Assembly: GCF_041677825.1 (NCBI RefSeq)
Contig: NZ_JBAYPG010000003.1
Coordinates: 1 to 64,000 of the forward strand
DNA length: 64,000 bases
Source of the DNA: Castellaniella sp041677825
GTDB lineage: Bacteria; Pseudomonadota; Gammaproteobacteria; Burkholderiales; Burkholderiaceae_B
Direction of reading: 5' to 3'
A program made the position numbers and the translations under genes. Below, in pieces: positions 52,901-61,237 of this stretch (positions are counted from its first letter, which is position 1; each line of letters begins with the position of its first letter). The notes under the pieces were generated by a model that was not told the origin of the DNA, ran no database searches, and was given only the letters and a program-made list of their open reading frames with translations.

Positions 52901-53754
52901 CTGCAGCGCGAACCCTCCCCGTCGAGCCAGGCCCGCAGTTCGTCCGCCCCGGCCTTCCAGGGCCCCTTGAGGCCGGCCAGATGGGCCAGGCGTTCAGTCT
53001 GGTGGGCCTGCCAGCACGCGTACAGACTGCGCCCATCGCCGCGCGGAAGATCCGCCCGCGTGAGCAGACCGCCGCAGGCCCGGAGCAAGGCGCCAGGCCC
53101 GGACCAGACCTGCTGGACATCCTGGAGCGCGGCCATGGGCAGACCCGCCACGCAGGTACGCCAGTAATCCCAGACACAAAGCCGGATCGGTTCGTGCAGG
53201 TCGGTCTGCATCTGCCAATCGAACAGGCTGCCGCTTTCAAACGCATGTTCCTGCAGAACCCGTCGGCACCAGGAATGGATGGTGGAGATCGCGGCCTCGT
53301 CCATGGACTGGGCCGCCAGATCCAGCATTTGTGCTGCGGCAGCGCGCTGCGCAGGCGGATGCTCGCACACGAGCCCGGCGAGGAATTCGTCATCGGGCAA
53401 CCGGTCTGGTTGGGCGGCCGACTGCGCAAACGCCCAGGCGGCCTCGTCCAGGCGCGTACGGATCCGGTCGCGCAATTCCTGGGCTGCTGCATCCGTGAAG
53501 GTCAATACCAGGATATCGGCCGGCCGGCGCGGCACCTGCTCGCCATGACCGAGCACGAGCCGCAGGTACAGCGCCGCAATGGTCCAGGTCTTGCCGGTGC
53601 CCGCGCTGGCCTCGATCAGGTGGCTGCCCTGCAGCGGAAAACCGAGCGGTTCAACCGCTGAAAGATCGCCCATGGCGCGCTGTCCATCCGAATCGACGCA
53701 GCGCTCATCGCGCGATGCGGGCTGCCCCGGCGGCGTGCGATCGGACAGCGTCAT
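49981..53754 (-). CDS. recB: Exodeoxyribonuclease V beta subunit RecB
   Basis: 1257 residues, similar to E. coli RecB (1180) with an N-terminal extension of about 40 residues. The 3'-5' UvrD-type helicase has Walker A IEASAGTGKTWTIAALYLRL and motif II VVLIDEFQDTDPVQYRIFD. Motif V/VI lie in RVVTIHKSKGLEYPFVFLPF and LYVGLTRARHAVWLAL. The C-terminal nuclease domain has GFVDLVLQSEGRYYLVDYKSNHLG with the Asp-Lys catalytic set. The longer N-terminus could start later (MGDLSAVEPLGFPL). It overlaps recC and recD by four bases each. Confidence 0.96.
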   Translation of the reverse strand: MTLSDRTPPGQPASRDERCVDSDGQRAMGDLSAVEPLGFPLQGSHLIEASAGTGKTWTIAALYLRLVLGHGEQVPRRPADILVLTFTDAAAQELRDRIRTRLDEAAWAFAQSAAQPDRLPDDEFLAGLVCEHPPAQRAAAAQMLDLAAQSMDEAAISTIHSWCRRVLQEHAFESGSLFDWQMQTDLHEPIRLCVWDYWRTCVAGLPMAALQDVQQVWSGPGALLRACGGLLTRADLPRGDGRSLYACWQAHQTERLAHLAGLKGPWKAGADELRAWLDGEGSRCSLRKQDWRRWLNDLEHWAADPTCEMLDLKTGWERLSPSGLAEKCVAPLPDRIRALCTDLVALSGALKRLPSLQAVLYVHALAWLARRLQNDLERAGQLGFDGLLARLDTALAGDSGQALRDAVRRQFPVVLIDEFQDTDPVQYRIFDRVYRVAENDPRGLLVLIGDPKQSIYGFRGADVHTYLRAARACPGRIHTLDCNFRSAAPMVRAVNRCFQQAGPSAFPSGRPGEYLGFQPVRAHGLEHTWEIHDQPVPALSACWLEPTAPDRPWTLQAFDGAVAQACAHRIADWLAKGAAGVAGLRGPQGLQAIQAGDIAVLVASAAQAQLIRLALARAGLRSVYLSERDSVYHSLAAQDLSICLQACAEPGVEARVRAALATPLLGMSDGALERLVHDELAWDEQVERFQGYLQSWLRRGVLPMLRQLLHDFEVPARLLADGHDGERLLTDCLHLAELLQQESLRLDGPQALLHHLQMQCAETGLPDGTDARCLRLESDRHLIRVVTIHKSKGLEYPFVFLPFACRPSGRSSNGFQPYQLPDADGLRWVFAPDDDDQARQAEERLGEEVRKLYVGLTRARHAVWLALGPMPHNAGTGLGHLLGDDLRAGWQALVDSCAGAVGWDDPLPDSVPCLTATPEPAPGPVRQMRAPAVAQDWWIASYSAMQRESALGSPDPYHPEPARSADEDTLIETWHAEGRPDSVPDEPGLFEAADGATAALSDPWLDVLADFPRGSQAGTFLHGLLEWAARRDFKALDDARDMIARRCAVRGWASHIEALHAWLLRFAQTRWCLSLAQRPVLQLDALDACLPEMEFWMPVQDVDVSAIDALASRHICPGQPRPALSAARLNGMFKGFVDLVLQSEGRYYLVDYKSNHLGVRAADYDAPGLQAAMLKSRYDVQMMVYLLALHRQLRARLVDYDFARDMGGAVYMFLRGQECPGQGLFAFRPSWAAIDALDGLFAGVPAAAAPKQRADGS

Positions 53755-56700
53755 GCCGGCACCCCAGGCCGTTCCGTGCCACCAGGCCGGCGGACCGCAT
53801 CATCGAGGGCGCCATACAGGCGCCGGGCCGCATCAAAAAAGCCATCATGCGCACACAGTGCATCGAAGTCCGGATAGTAGCGCCGCCACACGGGTTGACC
53901 CGCCGCACGGGCTGCAAAACAGGCCTGCGCCTTGACATATGCCGGGCTGTCGGGGTCTCGGGAGGCACCCTGGCGCAACCAGGTGAGTGCCGTGTCGGCC
54001 TCGACAGGCATGGGTGCCTGCATGCCATCGACCCAGGCCCGCCAGAGTTCATGCCAGATCTCCCGGGCTTGCCCGGACTCGAGCGGTTCGAACTCGATCG
54101 CCCCTTTCGGGCTGATCAGCAGGGAATGATGCGCCCTGCCCTGGACGTGACCCGCCACATGCTCGACCCAGGCCGACAGGGCATGGCGCAGGTCGTAGCG
54201 GGGGTTTCTGCCCGAGCCTTTCACGAGACCACTGGCCAGAAGGTGGATCCGGGCCCACTGGCCAGCCGGATCGCATCGCCAGCCCCCCAGGCGGCCCTCG
54301 ACCCGCAGTATGTGGCTGCTCAGCGTGACCGTCTGCTGGATGCGCAGGTCATCCGGCGCGATCTCGGGCCAGTGCCGGCAGGCTGCGCGACAGCGTTCGA
54401 GCGGGATAGCCAGTTTTTCGAGCAGTTCCCGTTCAAGAATATCCCCCAGGGCAGCGTCGGGAAGATCCCCGGCACGCCGCAGGCGTTCGAGGACGGGCCG
54501 CAGCAGATCGGCATCGGGGCCATCGGCCAGAAGCGCCGGGGCGTCAGGTGCGTTCGAGGACAGCAAGGCGGACCGCAGCGTGGACAGCAAGCCATCCAGC
54601 AGTTGCCAGCGCTGCAGGCCATCGAGATCATACGGCTCGGTATCCTCCGGCAGGTCTGGACCAGACGGGAATGACACTTGCAGGCGGTGCTGCAGAAAGC
54701 ACGCCAGCGGTTGCCGCAAAAACCGCTGCAGTTCGGACAGGGTACGTACCGGCGCCGATGCATTGCCAGCGTCCGGGCCGGTGTCCGGTCCAGCAGTGCC
54801 CCCAGCTGGCGCCGCCTGGTTTGCGGCTCGCATCGCTGGCTGACGCCATTCGGCGGCGTACGTCCACAGCACGCGCGGATCATTGGCGCATGCCGCCATC
54901 CCGGGCTCTGATGGAAAATACTCGAGGCTGAAGGGCTGCAGCGGATGACGCACCGTCAGGGCATCGGACACGGATGTCCGGCCATCCGCCAACGCCCAGC
55001 CGCGATCCAGATGTGTGCGCAACTGCGCCACCAGCACTGAAGGTGGGCGTTCGGTGTTGTCACGAATATCGCGGGCGACCCATGAGATGCACAAATGTTC
55101 ACGCGCCGACAGCAGGGCTTCGAGAAACAGGTAGCGGTCTTCTTCGCGGCGCAGACGGTCACCGGCACGCGGATGCACGGCCATGAGATCGAAATCGGGC
55201 ACCCACTGCCGACGCGGGAAATCGCCATCGTTCATGCCCAGCATGTAGACACGCCGAAAGGGGATGGCCCGCATGGGCATCAGTGTGGCAAAGGTCACCG
55301 CGCCACCAAAGAAGCGCTGTGAAAGGCCAGCCCTGTCGAGTTGCCCGAAGCAGTGCTCGAGCGCCACCGCCACCGGCAGTTCGTCATCGAAGGCCGCCAG
55401 CGCACAGGCCCCCCGCCAATCTTCCAGAATGCCGCGAAAGCGTTCGAGGGTCCGCTCATCCTCGTCGCACACGGGCTCGAAGCAGGCATCGAGCATCCGC
55501 CGAAAGCAGTTTACCCACTCGGCCACCGAGGCGTTGCCCTGCAACCGTGGCAGCCACTCGAGCAGCGTGTCCAGAAGCTGGGCGAGCCCACCCAGGGCCT
55601 CGGCCTCCAGGCCGCCCGCCTCGGCGCAGGGTTCCATACCCAGCCAGGGTTGCGCATCCTGTCCGACGGCATAGCCCAGTACCAGCCGCTGCAGGCCAAA
55701 CAGCCAGGTATGGCGCTGTGCCACCGACACATCCTGACCGAGATCGAACAGGGCCTTGTGCCCGGCATCCAGCCCCCAGCGGACATTGGCGCGCTGCACC
55801 CAGCGCCGCAACAAGGGCAGCTGATCCTCACGCAGGCCAAAACGCGCCCGCAGGGCAGGCACGTCCAGCCATTCGAAAAGCTGCCCCACGCCCAGCCGGC
55901 ATTCGGGGAGTTGCAGCAACTGCCTGAGTACGATCAGCAACGGGTCGGCCTGCTGCTCGCCCCGGTCGGCCAAAGTGTACGGCACATGACGCCAGTCACT
56001 GCGCCGGTAGACGCCAAACACCGCCTGCACCGAGGCTGCGTACTCTTCGATGCGCGGTACCATCACGATGACATCGCGCGGCTGCAGGGTCGGATCTGCC
56101 GCAAACGCGGCCAGCAACTGGTCGTGCAAGGCCTCGACTTCGCGCTGGGCGCTGTAGGCCATCTGAAAGCGGATCGAGCCGTCTGCGCATACGTCCACGG
56201 CAGGCCACTGGCTGCGACTTTCAGGCAGGCTGCGCAGTTCGAGGATGTCGTCCTGCAGTTGTGCGAGCAGCGTAGCGCCACCGGGCGATTCGAACAGGTC
56301 CATTCGATGTTGCAAAGCAGCAAATTCATGACCAAACCGCGCGCGCACTTCGGGATCATCATGATCATCCAATGCGGCCACGAAATCACGCCCCTGACGC
56401 CCCCAGGAGGCCAGCAGGGGCTGGCCTTGCTCGAGCAGAGCCTCGTCGACCGCAACGGCGTGCCGATCGCGATGCCGCTGGCGCCGAAAGCGACGACGCA
56501 GCAGTTCACGTTCGCCCTGGATGTCCGCCCAGTAATACCGGCAGGGGTTGTGCACGCAGACCACCACCTGCGCCCAGCGTGCCAGGCTGGCCAGTGCCTC
56601 GAGCACCTGCAACGGCAGACTGGAAATGCCGAACACCACGATGCGCCTGGGCAACCCGGCTGGCCGGCACCCCGACCCGGGATCCGCCAGTTGCTGCATG

Positions 56701-57359
56701 AACGCATGATGAATGGCCGCCCGCCCCACGGGTGCGGTGGACGCACACTCGGCCAGTACCGCCTGCCACAGTTGAGCCTGCCAGCGTTGCCCCGGGGGCA
56801 GTGGCACTTCGCCACCACGGCCATCGGGCAGGACCATGCGCCCCCGCGCCCAGGCATCGAGCCAGTCGGCCCGGTAGACCTGGTACTGATCATAGAGATC
56901 CGCCAGGCGCCAGGCCAGTTGGTAGCGCTTGCGCACATCGGCCGGATCAGCCAGAAATTGCCGCAAGCCTGCCCCCTGTCGTGTGGCCTCGACCCCCGCA
57001 TCCAGCGGCCCGGTCGGCAGCCCGTGGGCCCATTCAGGCAGCAGGCGCATCAGGCGCCAGAGCAGGCTGGCCTTGTCGAGCGGCGACTCTTCGGGTACCA
57101 ACGCAGGCCCCAGGACAACCCGATAGGCCTGCCAGACGAAACGCGCGGGCAGCACGAAGTCCAGCGCCGCAGCCACCCCCTGCTCCGCCACCGCCAGACG
57201 CAGCCATTGCGCGATACCATTGCTGTGCACCAGTATGGTTTCATTTTCCAGCGGGCCCAGCGGATGGGCGCGCAGCCAGGCGATCAGCACCTCGCGCAGC
57301 ACCTCGGGGCGATTGCCGTGCAGCAGCATCAGCCCCGCGGCCGGTTCTGCAGGATCCAT
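53751..57359 (-). CDS. recC: Exodeoxyribonuclease V gamma subunit RecC
   Basis: 1202 residues from ATG 57359 (MDPAEPAAGLMLLHGNRPE), compared with 1122 in E. coli. The in-frame extension to 57548 is rejected because it covers the divergent promoter region. RecC is an inactive helicase/nuclease relative that recognises Chi and splits the strands. Conserved blocks include ILVHSNGIAQWLRLAVAEQGVAAALDF, the IVVFGISSLPLQVLEALASLA stretch, RVYMLGMNDGDFPRRQWVPDFDLM, and EDRYLFLEALLSAREHLCISWV. It is the first gene of recCBD, divergent from yggS across 172 bp. Confidence 0.95.
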   Translation of the reverse strand: MDPAEPAAGLMLLHGNRPEVLREVLIAWLRAHPLGPLENETILVHSNGIAQWLRLAVAEQGVAAALDFVLPARFVWQAYRVVLGPALVPEESPLDKASLLWRLMRLLPEWAHGLPTGPLDAGVEATRQGAGLRQFLADPADVRKRYQLAWRLADLYDQYQVYRADWLDAWARGRMVLPDGRGGEVPLPPGQRWQAQLWQAVLAECASTAPVGRAAIHHAFMQQLADPGSGCRPAGLPRRIVVFGISSLPLQVLEALASLARWAQVVVCVHNPCRYYWADIQGERELLRRRFRRQRHRDRHAVAVDEALLEQGQPLLASWGRQGRDFVAALDDHDDPEVRARFGHEFAALQHRMDLFESPGGATLLAQLQDDILELRSLPESRSQWPAVDVCADGSIRFQMAYSAQREVEALHDQLLAAFAADPTLQPRDVIVMVPRIEEYAASVQAVFGVYRRSDWRHVPYTLADRGEQQADPLLIVLRQLLQLPECRLGVGQLFEWLDVPALRARFGLREDQLPLLRRWVQRANVRWGLDAGHKALFDLGQDVSVAQRHTWLFGLQRLVLGYAVGQDAQPWLGMEPCAEAGGLEAEALGGLAQLLDTLLEWLPRLQGNASVAEWVNCFRRMLDACFEPVCDEDERTLERFRGILEDWRGACALAAFDDELPVAVALEHCFGQLDRAGLSQRFFGGAVTFATLMPMRAIPFRRVYMLGMNDGDFPRRQWVPDFDLMAVHPRAGDRLRREEDRYLFLEALLSAREHLCISWVARDIRDNTERPPSVLVAQLRTHLDRGWALADGRTSVSDALTVRHPLQPFSLEYFPSEPGMAACANDPRVLWTYAAEWRQPAMRAANQAAPAGGTAGPDTGPDAGNASAPVRTLSELQRFLRQPLACFLQHRLQVSFPSGPDLPEDTEPYDLDGLQRWQLLDGLLSTLRSALLSSNAPDAPALLADGPDADLLRPVLERLRRAGDLPDAALGDILERELLEKLAIPLERCRAACRHWPEIAPDDLRIQQTVTLSSHILRVEGRLGGWRCDPAGQWARIHLLASGLVKGSGRNPRYDLRHALSAWVEHVAGHVQGRAHHSLLISPKGAIEFEPLESGQAREIWHELWRAWVDGMQAPMPVEADTALTWLRQGASRDPDSPAYVKAQACFAARAAGQPVWRRYYPDFDALCAHDGFFDAARRLYGALDDAVRRPGGTERPGVPA

Positions 57360-57531
57360 GACGGTAGTAGCCAAGATCGGTCCTTGAACTGGAGTCCGCC
57401 TCCAGAGAAAACAGGCGTCCTTTATGATATAGGAATATCCAGGGAACTCTCCTGCGCATTTCAAGGGCATCCCCTGCGCATGCTTTGGGGTATCCTGAAA
57501 GACCCTGTCGCCTTTTCCCGAACGCATCGCC

Positions 57532-58320
57532 ATGAACACGCCCGTCAACGCCCCCCAGCCGGCCTATCATACCGCCACCACATCAGATGAAATCCGCGCC
57601 AATCTGGCCGACATACGGGCGCGCATGCACGCGGCATGTGCGCGAGCGGGGCGCGCCCCGGACGAGGTCCGGCTCCTGCCGGTCAGCAAGACGGTCGACG
57701 TAGCCCGCATCCGCATGGCCTATGAAGCGGGCTGCCGTATCCTGGGCGAGAACAAGGTCCAGGAAGCCCATGGCAAATGGGAAGCCCTGTCGGCCGAACT
57801 TCCCGATCTGGAATGGGCCGTGATCGGCCACCTGCAAACCAACAAGGCAAGATTCGTGGCACGGTTTGCGCGCGAATTCCAGGCCCTGGACAATCTGCGC
57901 GTGGCCGAGGCGCTCGACCGACGATTGCAACAGGAAGGCCGCAGCCTCGATGTCTTCGTGCAGGTGAACACGTCTGGCGAGGCGAGCAAGTTCGGGCTGG
58001 CCCCCGACCAGGTTCACGATTTTGCGCGCGCCCTGCCCCGCTATGAAACCCTCAGGGTACGCGGCCTCATGACGCTGGCCCTGTTCTCGTCCGACGAAGC
58101 CCACGTACGCCCCTGCTTTGTGCTGCTGCGTACGCTGCGTGATCAACTGCGCGCGGATGCGCCGCAGGGCGACGCATTTGCCGAACTGTCGATGGGCATG
58201 TCAGGAGACTTCGAGTGGGCCATTGAAGAAGGTGCCACGACGGTGCGGGTGGGCCAGGCCATTTTCGGTGCCCGCAAGCTGCCGGATTCGTTCTACTGGC
58301 CCGATCCACCCACCACATGA
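57532..58320 (+). CDS. yggS: YggS-type pyridoxal phosphate homeostasis protein
   Basis: 262 residues of the alanine-racemase-like N-terminal TIM-barrel family (PLPBP/YggS). The PLP Lys is in LLPVSKTVDVARIRMAYEAG. Other marks are ILGENKVQEAHGKWEAL, WAVIGHLQTNKARFVARF, FVQVNTSGEASKFGL and LSMGMSGDFEWAIEEGATTVRVGQAIFG. It buffers free PLP and affects amino-acid and 2-oxoacid balance. It is about 25 residues longer at the N-terminus than E. coli YggS (234), and starts 172 bp from recC. Confidence 0.95.
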   Translation: MNTPVNAPQPAYHTATTSDEIRANLADIRARMHAACARAGRAPDEVRLLPVSKTVDVARIRMAYEAGCRILGENKVQEAHGKWEALSAELPDLEWAVIGHLQTNKARFVARFAREFQALDNLRVAEALDRRLQQEGRSLDVFVQVNTSGEASKFGLAPDQVHDFARALPRYETLRVRGLMTLALFSSDEAHVRPCFVLLRTLRDQLRADAPQGDAFAELSMGMSGDFEWAIEEGATTVRVGQAIFGARKLPDSFYWPDPPTT

Positions 58321-58326
58321 CACTCG

Positions 58327-58378
58327 CCAGCCTCCATGGCGCGGCCGCGCTTGAGATCTGCGGCGGCCAGGAGGCTGG
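58327..58378. terminator. Hairpin between convergent yggS and spy-like genes
   Basis: A perfect 9-bp stem CCAGCCTCC / GGAGGCTGG. The 34-base spacer contains GC-rich segments that can pair further (GCGGCCGC region with GCGGCGGCC). It begins seven bases after yggS. There is no T-run; it may serve both strands. Confidence 0.5.
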
Positions 58379-58396
58379 AGTTCGGGATGGCTCAGC

Positions 58397-58945
58397 TCAG
58401 GACAGGTTCTTGCCCATGGCGTCGGGTTGCATGCCCATACGGCCATGGTGCCTGCCCTTGCCCTGCTTGTGCGGGCTGTTCTTCCAGGTGTTGCGGGCAT
58501 CAGCCATTTTCTGGCGCTGTTCGGGCGTCAGCACGGCATTGATGCGCGCATGGGTTTCGGCCCTTTGCAGCGCCAGCTGTGCCTGGGCCTTGCCCAGCGC
58601 GTCGGCCGCGGGTTGCGCCTTCCTGGCATCGAAATTGTCGGCCCGGCTCTGCGAGCGCAATTCCTGGGCTGCGGCCCGGATCGCCTTTTTCTGCTCGTAC
58701 TCAGTGGCCTTTTGCTCGTGACGAATCTTGAAGATCTGGTCTTTCTGCTCTTGCGTCAGATCGAGGGCACGTGCAAAACGGCCCATGCGCTCGGCCGGGC
58801 CCTTGTGGGCGTAGCCGGCCTTCTGCTGCTGATGGATGCCACCCTGATCGGCCGGGCTGGCCGCCGATACAGCCAGGGGCGCCATTGCCATGGTGGCCGT
58901 CAGCGCCAGAACCGAGAGAATGCGGGTACGTACGGAGGTATTCAT
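58397..58945 (-). CDS. Spy/CpxP family periplasmic protein
   Basis: 182 residues from ATG 58945 (AAGGAAG upstream). The signal peptide runs to about residue 29 (PLAVSAASPADQ). The helical mature part has the two LTxxQ motifs of the family: LDLTQEQKDQIFKIRHEQ and AVLTPEQRQKMADARNTW. The C-terminus is His/Lys/Met-rich (HKQGKGRHHGRMGMQ), possibly metal-binding. Spy-type proteins are periplasmic chaperones induced by envelope stress through Bae/Cpx. Here baeS- and baeR-like genes lie directly upstream on the same strand, and a BaeR-box-like sequence lies in front of the gene. Confidence 0.88.
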   Translation of the reverse strand: MNTSVRTRILSVLALTATMAMAPLAVSAASPADQGGIHQQQKAGYAHKGPAERMGRFARALDLTQEQKDQIFKIRHEQKATEYEQKKAIRAAAQELRSQSRADNFDARKAQPAADALGKAQAQLALQRAETHARINAVLTPEQRQKMADARNTWKNSPHKQGKGRHHGRMGMQPDAMGKNLS

Positions 58946-59019
58946 GGTGTCGGTCTTCCTTGATGTTGTGCAGCCCGCCAACAGGGCCGCGATGAAGACA
59001 GAATAAAGACCCAATGCGT

Positions 59020-59037
59020 ACCAAATATGGTGAAAAT
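59020..59037 (-). promoter_or_regulatory. BaeR-box-like site upstream of the spy-like gene
   Basis: On the minus strand the 18 bases from 59037 to 59020 (ATTTTCACCATATTTGGT) agree at 14 of 18 positions with the E. coli BaeR consensus as I remember it (TTTTTCTCCATDATTGGC). The site ends 74 bp before the spy-like ATG and after the response-regulator stop, in an AT-rich stretch that fits a promoter upstream region. Confidence 0.5.
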
Positions 59038-59057
59038 ATGAAGAAACCATGAAGATT

Positions 59058-59864
59058 TCAGAGCGTCAGCCGGTAGCCCACGCCATACACCGTACGAATC
59101 AGGTCCTGCCCGGGGCGTACCGCAGCCAGCTTGCGGCGCAGGTTCTTGACATGGGTATCGACGGCCCGATCGGTCACGACACGATGGTCGTCATACAGGC
59201 CGTCGAGCACCTGGTCGCGTGAAAAGATGCGCCCCGGCTGGCTGGCCAGCAGATTCAGCAGGCGGAACTCGACGGGGGTGAGATCCAGCACATGACCATC
59301 GAGGCTGGCCTGCCAGCCCGCCACATCGACCTGCAGGGCCGATGCGCGCGCCAGGCTCGGCGCGCCTGTATCAACGGCTGGCCACGCCGCCCGGGAACCC
59401 GCAGCGATGGGGCCCGCTGAAGACGGGCCAGGAGAGGGACACGATGCGTCAGCGCGTGTGGCGCGCGCCCTGCCCGCAGGCGGTGATGATCCACTGGCAC
59501 CCTCTTCGGTACGGCGCAGGACAGCGCGCACACGTGCCACGACCTCGCGCGGGCTGAAAGGCTTGCAGATGTAGTCATCGGCACCCAGCTCGAGACCCAG
59601 CAGGCGGTCGATTTCCTCGCTGCGCGCAGTCACCATGATCACCGGCACTGCCGAACGCGCCCGAATGTCGCGACAGATGTCCAGACCATCGCGCCCCGGC
59701 AGCATCAGGTCCAGCAGCACCAGCGCCGGCTGCCACTGCTCGAATGCCGCCATGGCCTGCAGGCCATCATTCACCAGATGCACCTCATGGCCGGCGGCCT
59801 CGAGATAGGTGCGCAATACCTCGGCCAGTTTGGGCTCGTCTTCGACAACCAGTATGCGGCTCAT
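59058..59864 (-). CDS. OmpR-family response regulator, BaeR-like
   Basis: 268 residues from ATG 59864 (MSRILVVEDEPKLAEVL). The receiver domain (about 1-120) has the phospho-acceptor Asp in LVLLDLMLPGRDG, Thr in VIMVTARSEE and Lys in DYICKPFSP. The C-terminal winged helix (about 175-268) has DLTPVEFRLLNLLASQPGRIFSRDQVLD and RAVDTHVKNLRRKL. An unusual 50-60 residue Ala/Pro/Ser-rich linker separates them. It is coupled to the kinase gene by an ATGA overlap. The BaeR assignment rests on the spy-like neighbour and on domain similarity. Confidence 0.88.
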   Translation of the reverse strand: MSRILVVEDEPKLAEVLRTYLEAAGHEVHLVNDGLQAMAAFEQWQPALVLLDLMLPGRDGLDICRDIRARSAVPVIMVTARSEEIDRLLGLELGADDYICKPFSPREVVARVRAVLRRTEEGASGSSPPAGRARATRADASCPSPGPSSAGPIAAGSRAAWPAVDTGAPSLARASALQVDVAGWQASLDGHVLDLTPVEFRLLNLLASQPGRIFSRDQVLDGLYDDHRVVTDRAVDTHVKNLRRKLAAVRPGQDLIRTVYGVGYRLTL

Positions 59865-61216
59865 GACGCCCCCCATTGCACCCGTATGGCCAAGCCGCCC
59901 AGGTCCGACGACCCGGCGGAAATCTGCCCGCCATGGGCCTGGACGATGGCCCTGCACAGCGCCAGCCCCAGGCCCGCACCGCCATGCTGGCGGCTGCGGG
60001 ACGCTTCGACCCGATACAGGCGGTCGAACAGGCGTGCGTGATCTGCTGGCGGCACCCCCGGTGCACTGTCGGCCACTTCGAGCAGGACCTGATCCGCCTC
60101 GCGCCCCACCCGGACCCGCACCTGCCCGGGCGCATCGGTATAACGCAGTGAATTCTCGAGCAGATTGCCCAGCAATTGCAGCAGCCTGCGGGCATCGCCC
60201 TGGATGGGCAGACTGTCGGGCACCTGTACTTCGAGCAGCAGACCGGCCCTCTCGAAGCGTTCGCGCACCCCTTGCACGGCCTGCTCCACCAGGGCGGACA
60301 AGTCCACGGCCTGCATGCTGTAATCCAGCGCACCGGCATCGGCAAGAGACAGGTCATAGAGATCATCGATCAGGCGGCTGAGCTGTGCGACCTCGTGGGC
60401 CAGGGACGCCAGGGCCGTGTCGTCGGCCTTGCGCAAGCCATCCTGCAGGGCTTCGATTTCGCCACGCAACACCGCCAACGGCGTGCGCAGTTCGTGCGAG
60501 ACATCGGCCATGAGCTCGTGACGCAGCCGTCGGTTGCGTTCGAGGTTGTGCGCCAATCGATTGAAATCCCGGGCCAGGCGGCCGAGTTCATCGGTGGACT
60601 CCACCCGAACCCGGGTCTCGTATCGGCCACTGGCCAGCAGGTGTGTGGCCCGTGCCATGCGGCGCACGGGGACCAGCAGCAACCGCGCCAGCAGCAGACT
60701 GACCCCCGTCGCCAGCAGCACCGAAAGCCCGACGATCATCCAGGTTGCGCTGAGCTGACGGGCCTGGAACCGCTGATCGATTGCATCGCTGACGGCCTGT
60801 GGCATTCGGGCTGGGCTCAGGAGCCAGCCCACGGTGTCACCCGCCACCCGAACCGGGTGCCGATAGAGGTCGGCGCCCTCGCGCAACCTGGGACCCGCCA
60901 GCCAGACACCCGCCGCATCCGTCAGCGTGACCCGCAAGGCGGGCTCGTGATCGGCATCCTTTTCGTGCCGCATCAGGCGCAGCGCACGACTCCAGTGCTT
61001 GCGCTCACTGCGCACGAATTCCCAGTTGCCCGATTCGGCATATTCAGCGGCCAGCGTCTGCGCCAGGTCGTCCAGGCGCTGGACTTCACGCTCCTGGACG
61101 TAATCGCCAAAGCCACTCTGGAAGCTCATGCGGACTGCCAGCCCCATGGCCAGCGCCACAGCGATGCACGTGGCCAGCAGCGCCAGAAACAGCTTGAATG
61201 TGACGCTGAAACGCAC
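59861..61216 (-). CDS. Sensor histidine kinase, BaeS-like
   Basis: 451 residues. The N-terminal helix (LFLALLATCIAVALAMGLAV) and a second helix (about 158-180) enclose a periplasmic sensor domain of about 125 residues. HAMP follows (ARLLLVPVRRMARATHLLASGRYETRV), then the H-box LMADVSHELRTPLAVLRGE. The ATPase has N-box LLGNLLENSLRYTD, D/F boxes VADSAPGVPPADHARLFDRLYRVE and G-box GGAGLGLALCRAIVQAHGG. It is likely to signal envelope stress to the adjacent regulator. It is the first gene of the kinase-regulator-spy set. Confidence 0.9.
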   Translation of the reverse strand: MRFSVTFKLFLALLATCIAVALAMGLAVRMSFQSGFGDYVQEREVQRLDDLAQTLAAEYAESGNWEFVRSERKHWSRALRLMRHEKDADHEPALRVTLTDAAGVWLAGPRLREGADLYRHPVRVAGDTVGWLLSPARMPQAVSDAIDQRFQARQLSATWMIVGLSVLLATGVSLLLARLLLVPVRRMARATHLLASGRYETRVRVESTDELGRLARDFNRLAHNLERNRRLRHELMADVSHELRTPLAVLRGEIEALQDGLRKADDTALASLAHEVAQLSRLIDDLYDLSLADAGALDYSMQAVDLSALVEQAVQGVRERFERAGLLLEVQVPDSLPIQGDARRLLQLLGNLLENSLRYTDAPGQVRVRVGREADQVLLEVADSAPGVPPADHARLFDRLYRVEASRSRQHGGAGLGLALCRAIVQAHGGQISAGSSDLGGLAIRVQWGAS

Positions 61217-61237
61217 TGCCGGCCCGCCTGCGCGACT

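Noticed and set aside
51553..53661. 702-codon plus-strand open frame (and a 749-codon one at 55341-57590)
   Set aside because: Both are antisense to recB and recC, whose motifs are clear.
58946..59050. Upstream in-frame extension of the spy-like gene with a lipobox-like LLAGC
   Set aside because: The ATG at 58945 starts a complete signal peptide with a good RBS; the upstream part overlaps the promoter and the BaeR-box-like site. The lipobox resemblance is probably chance.
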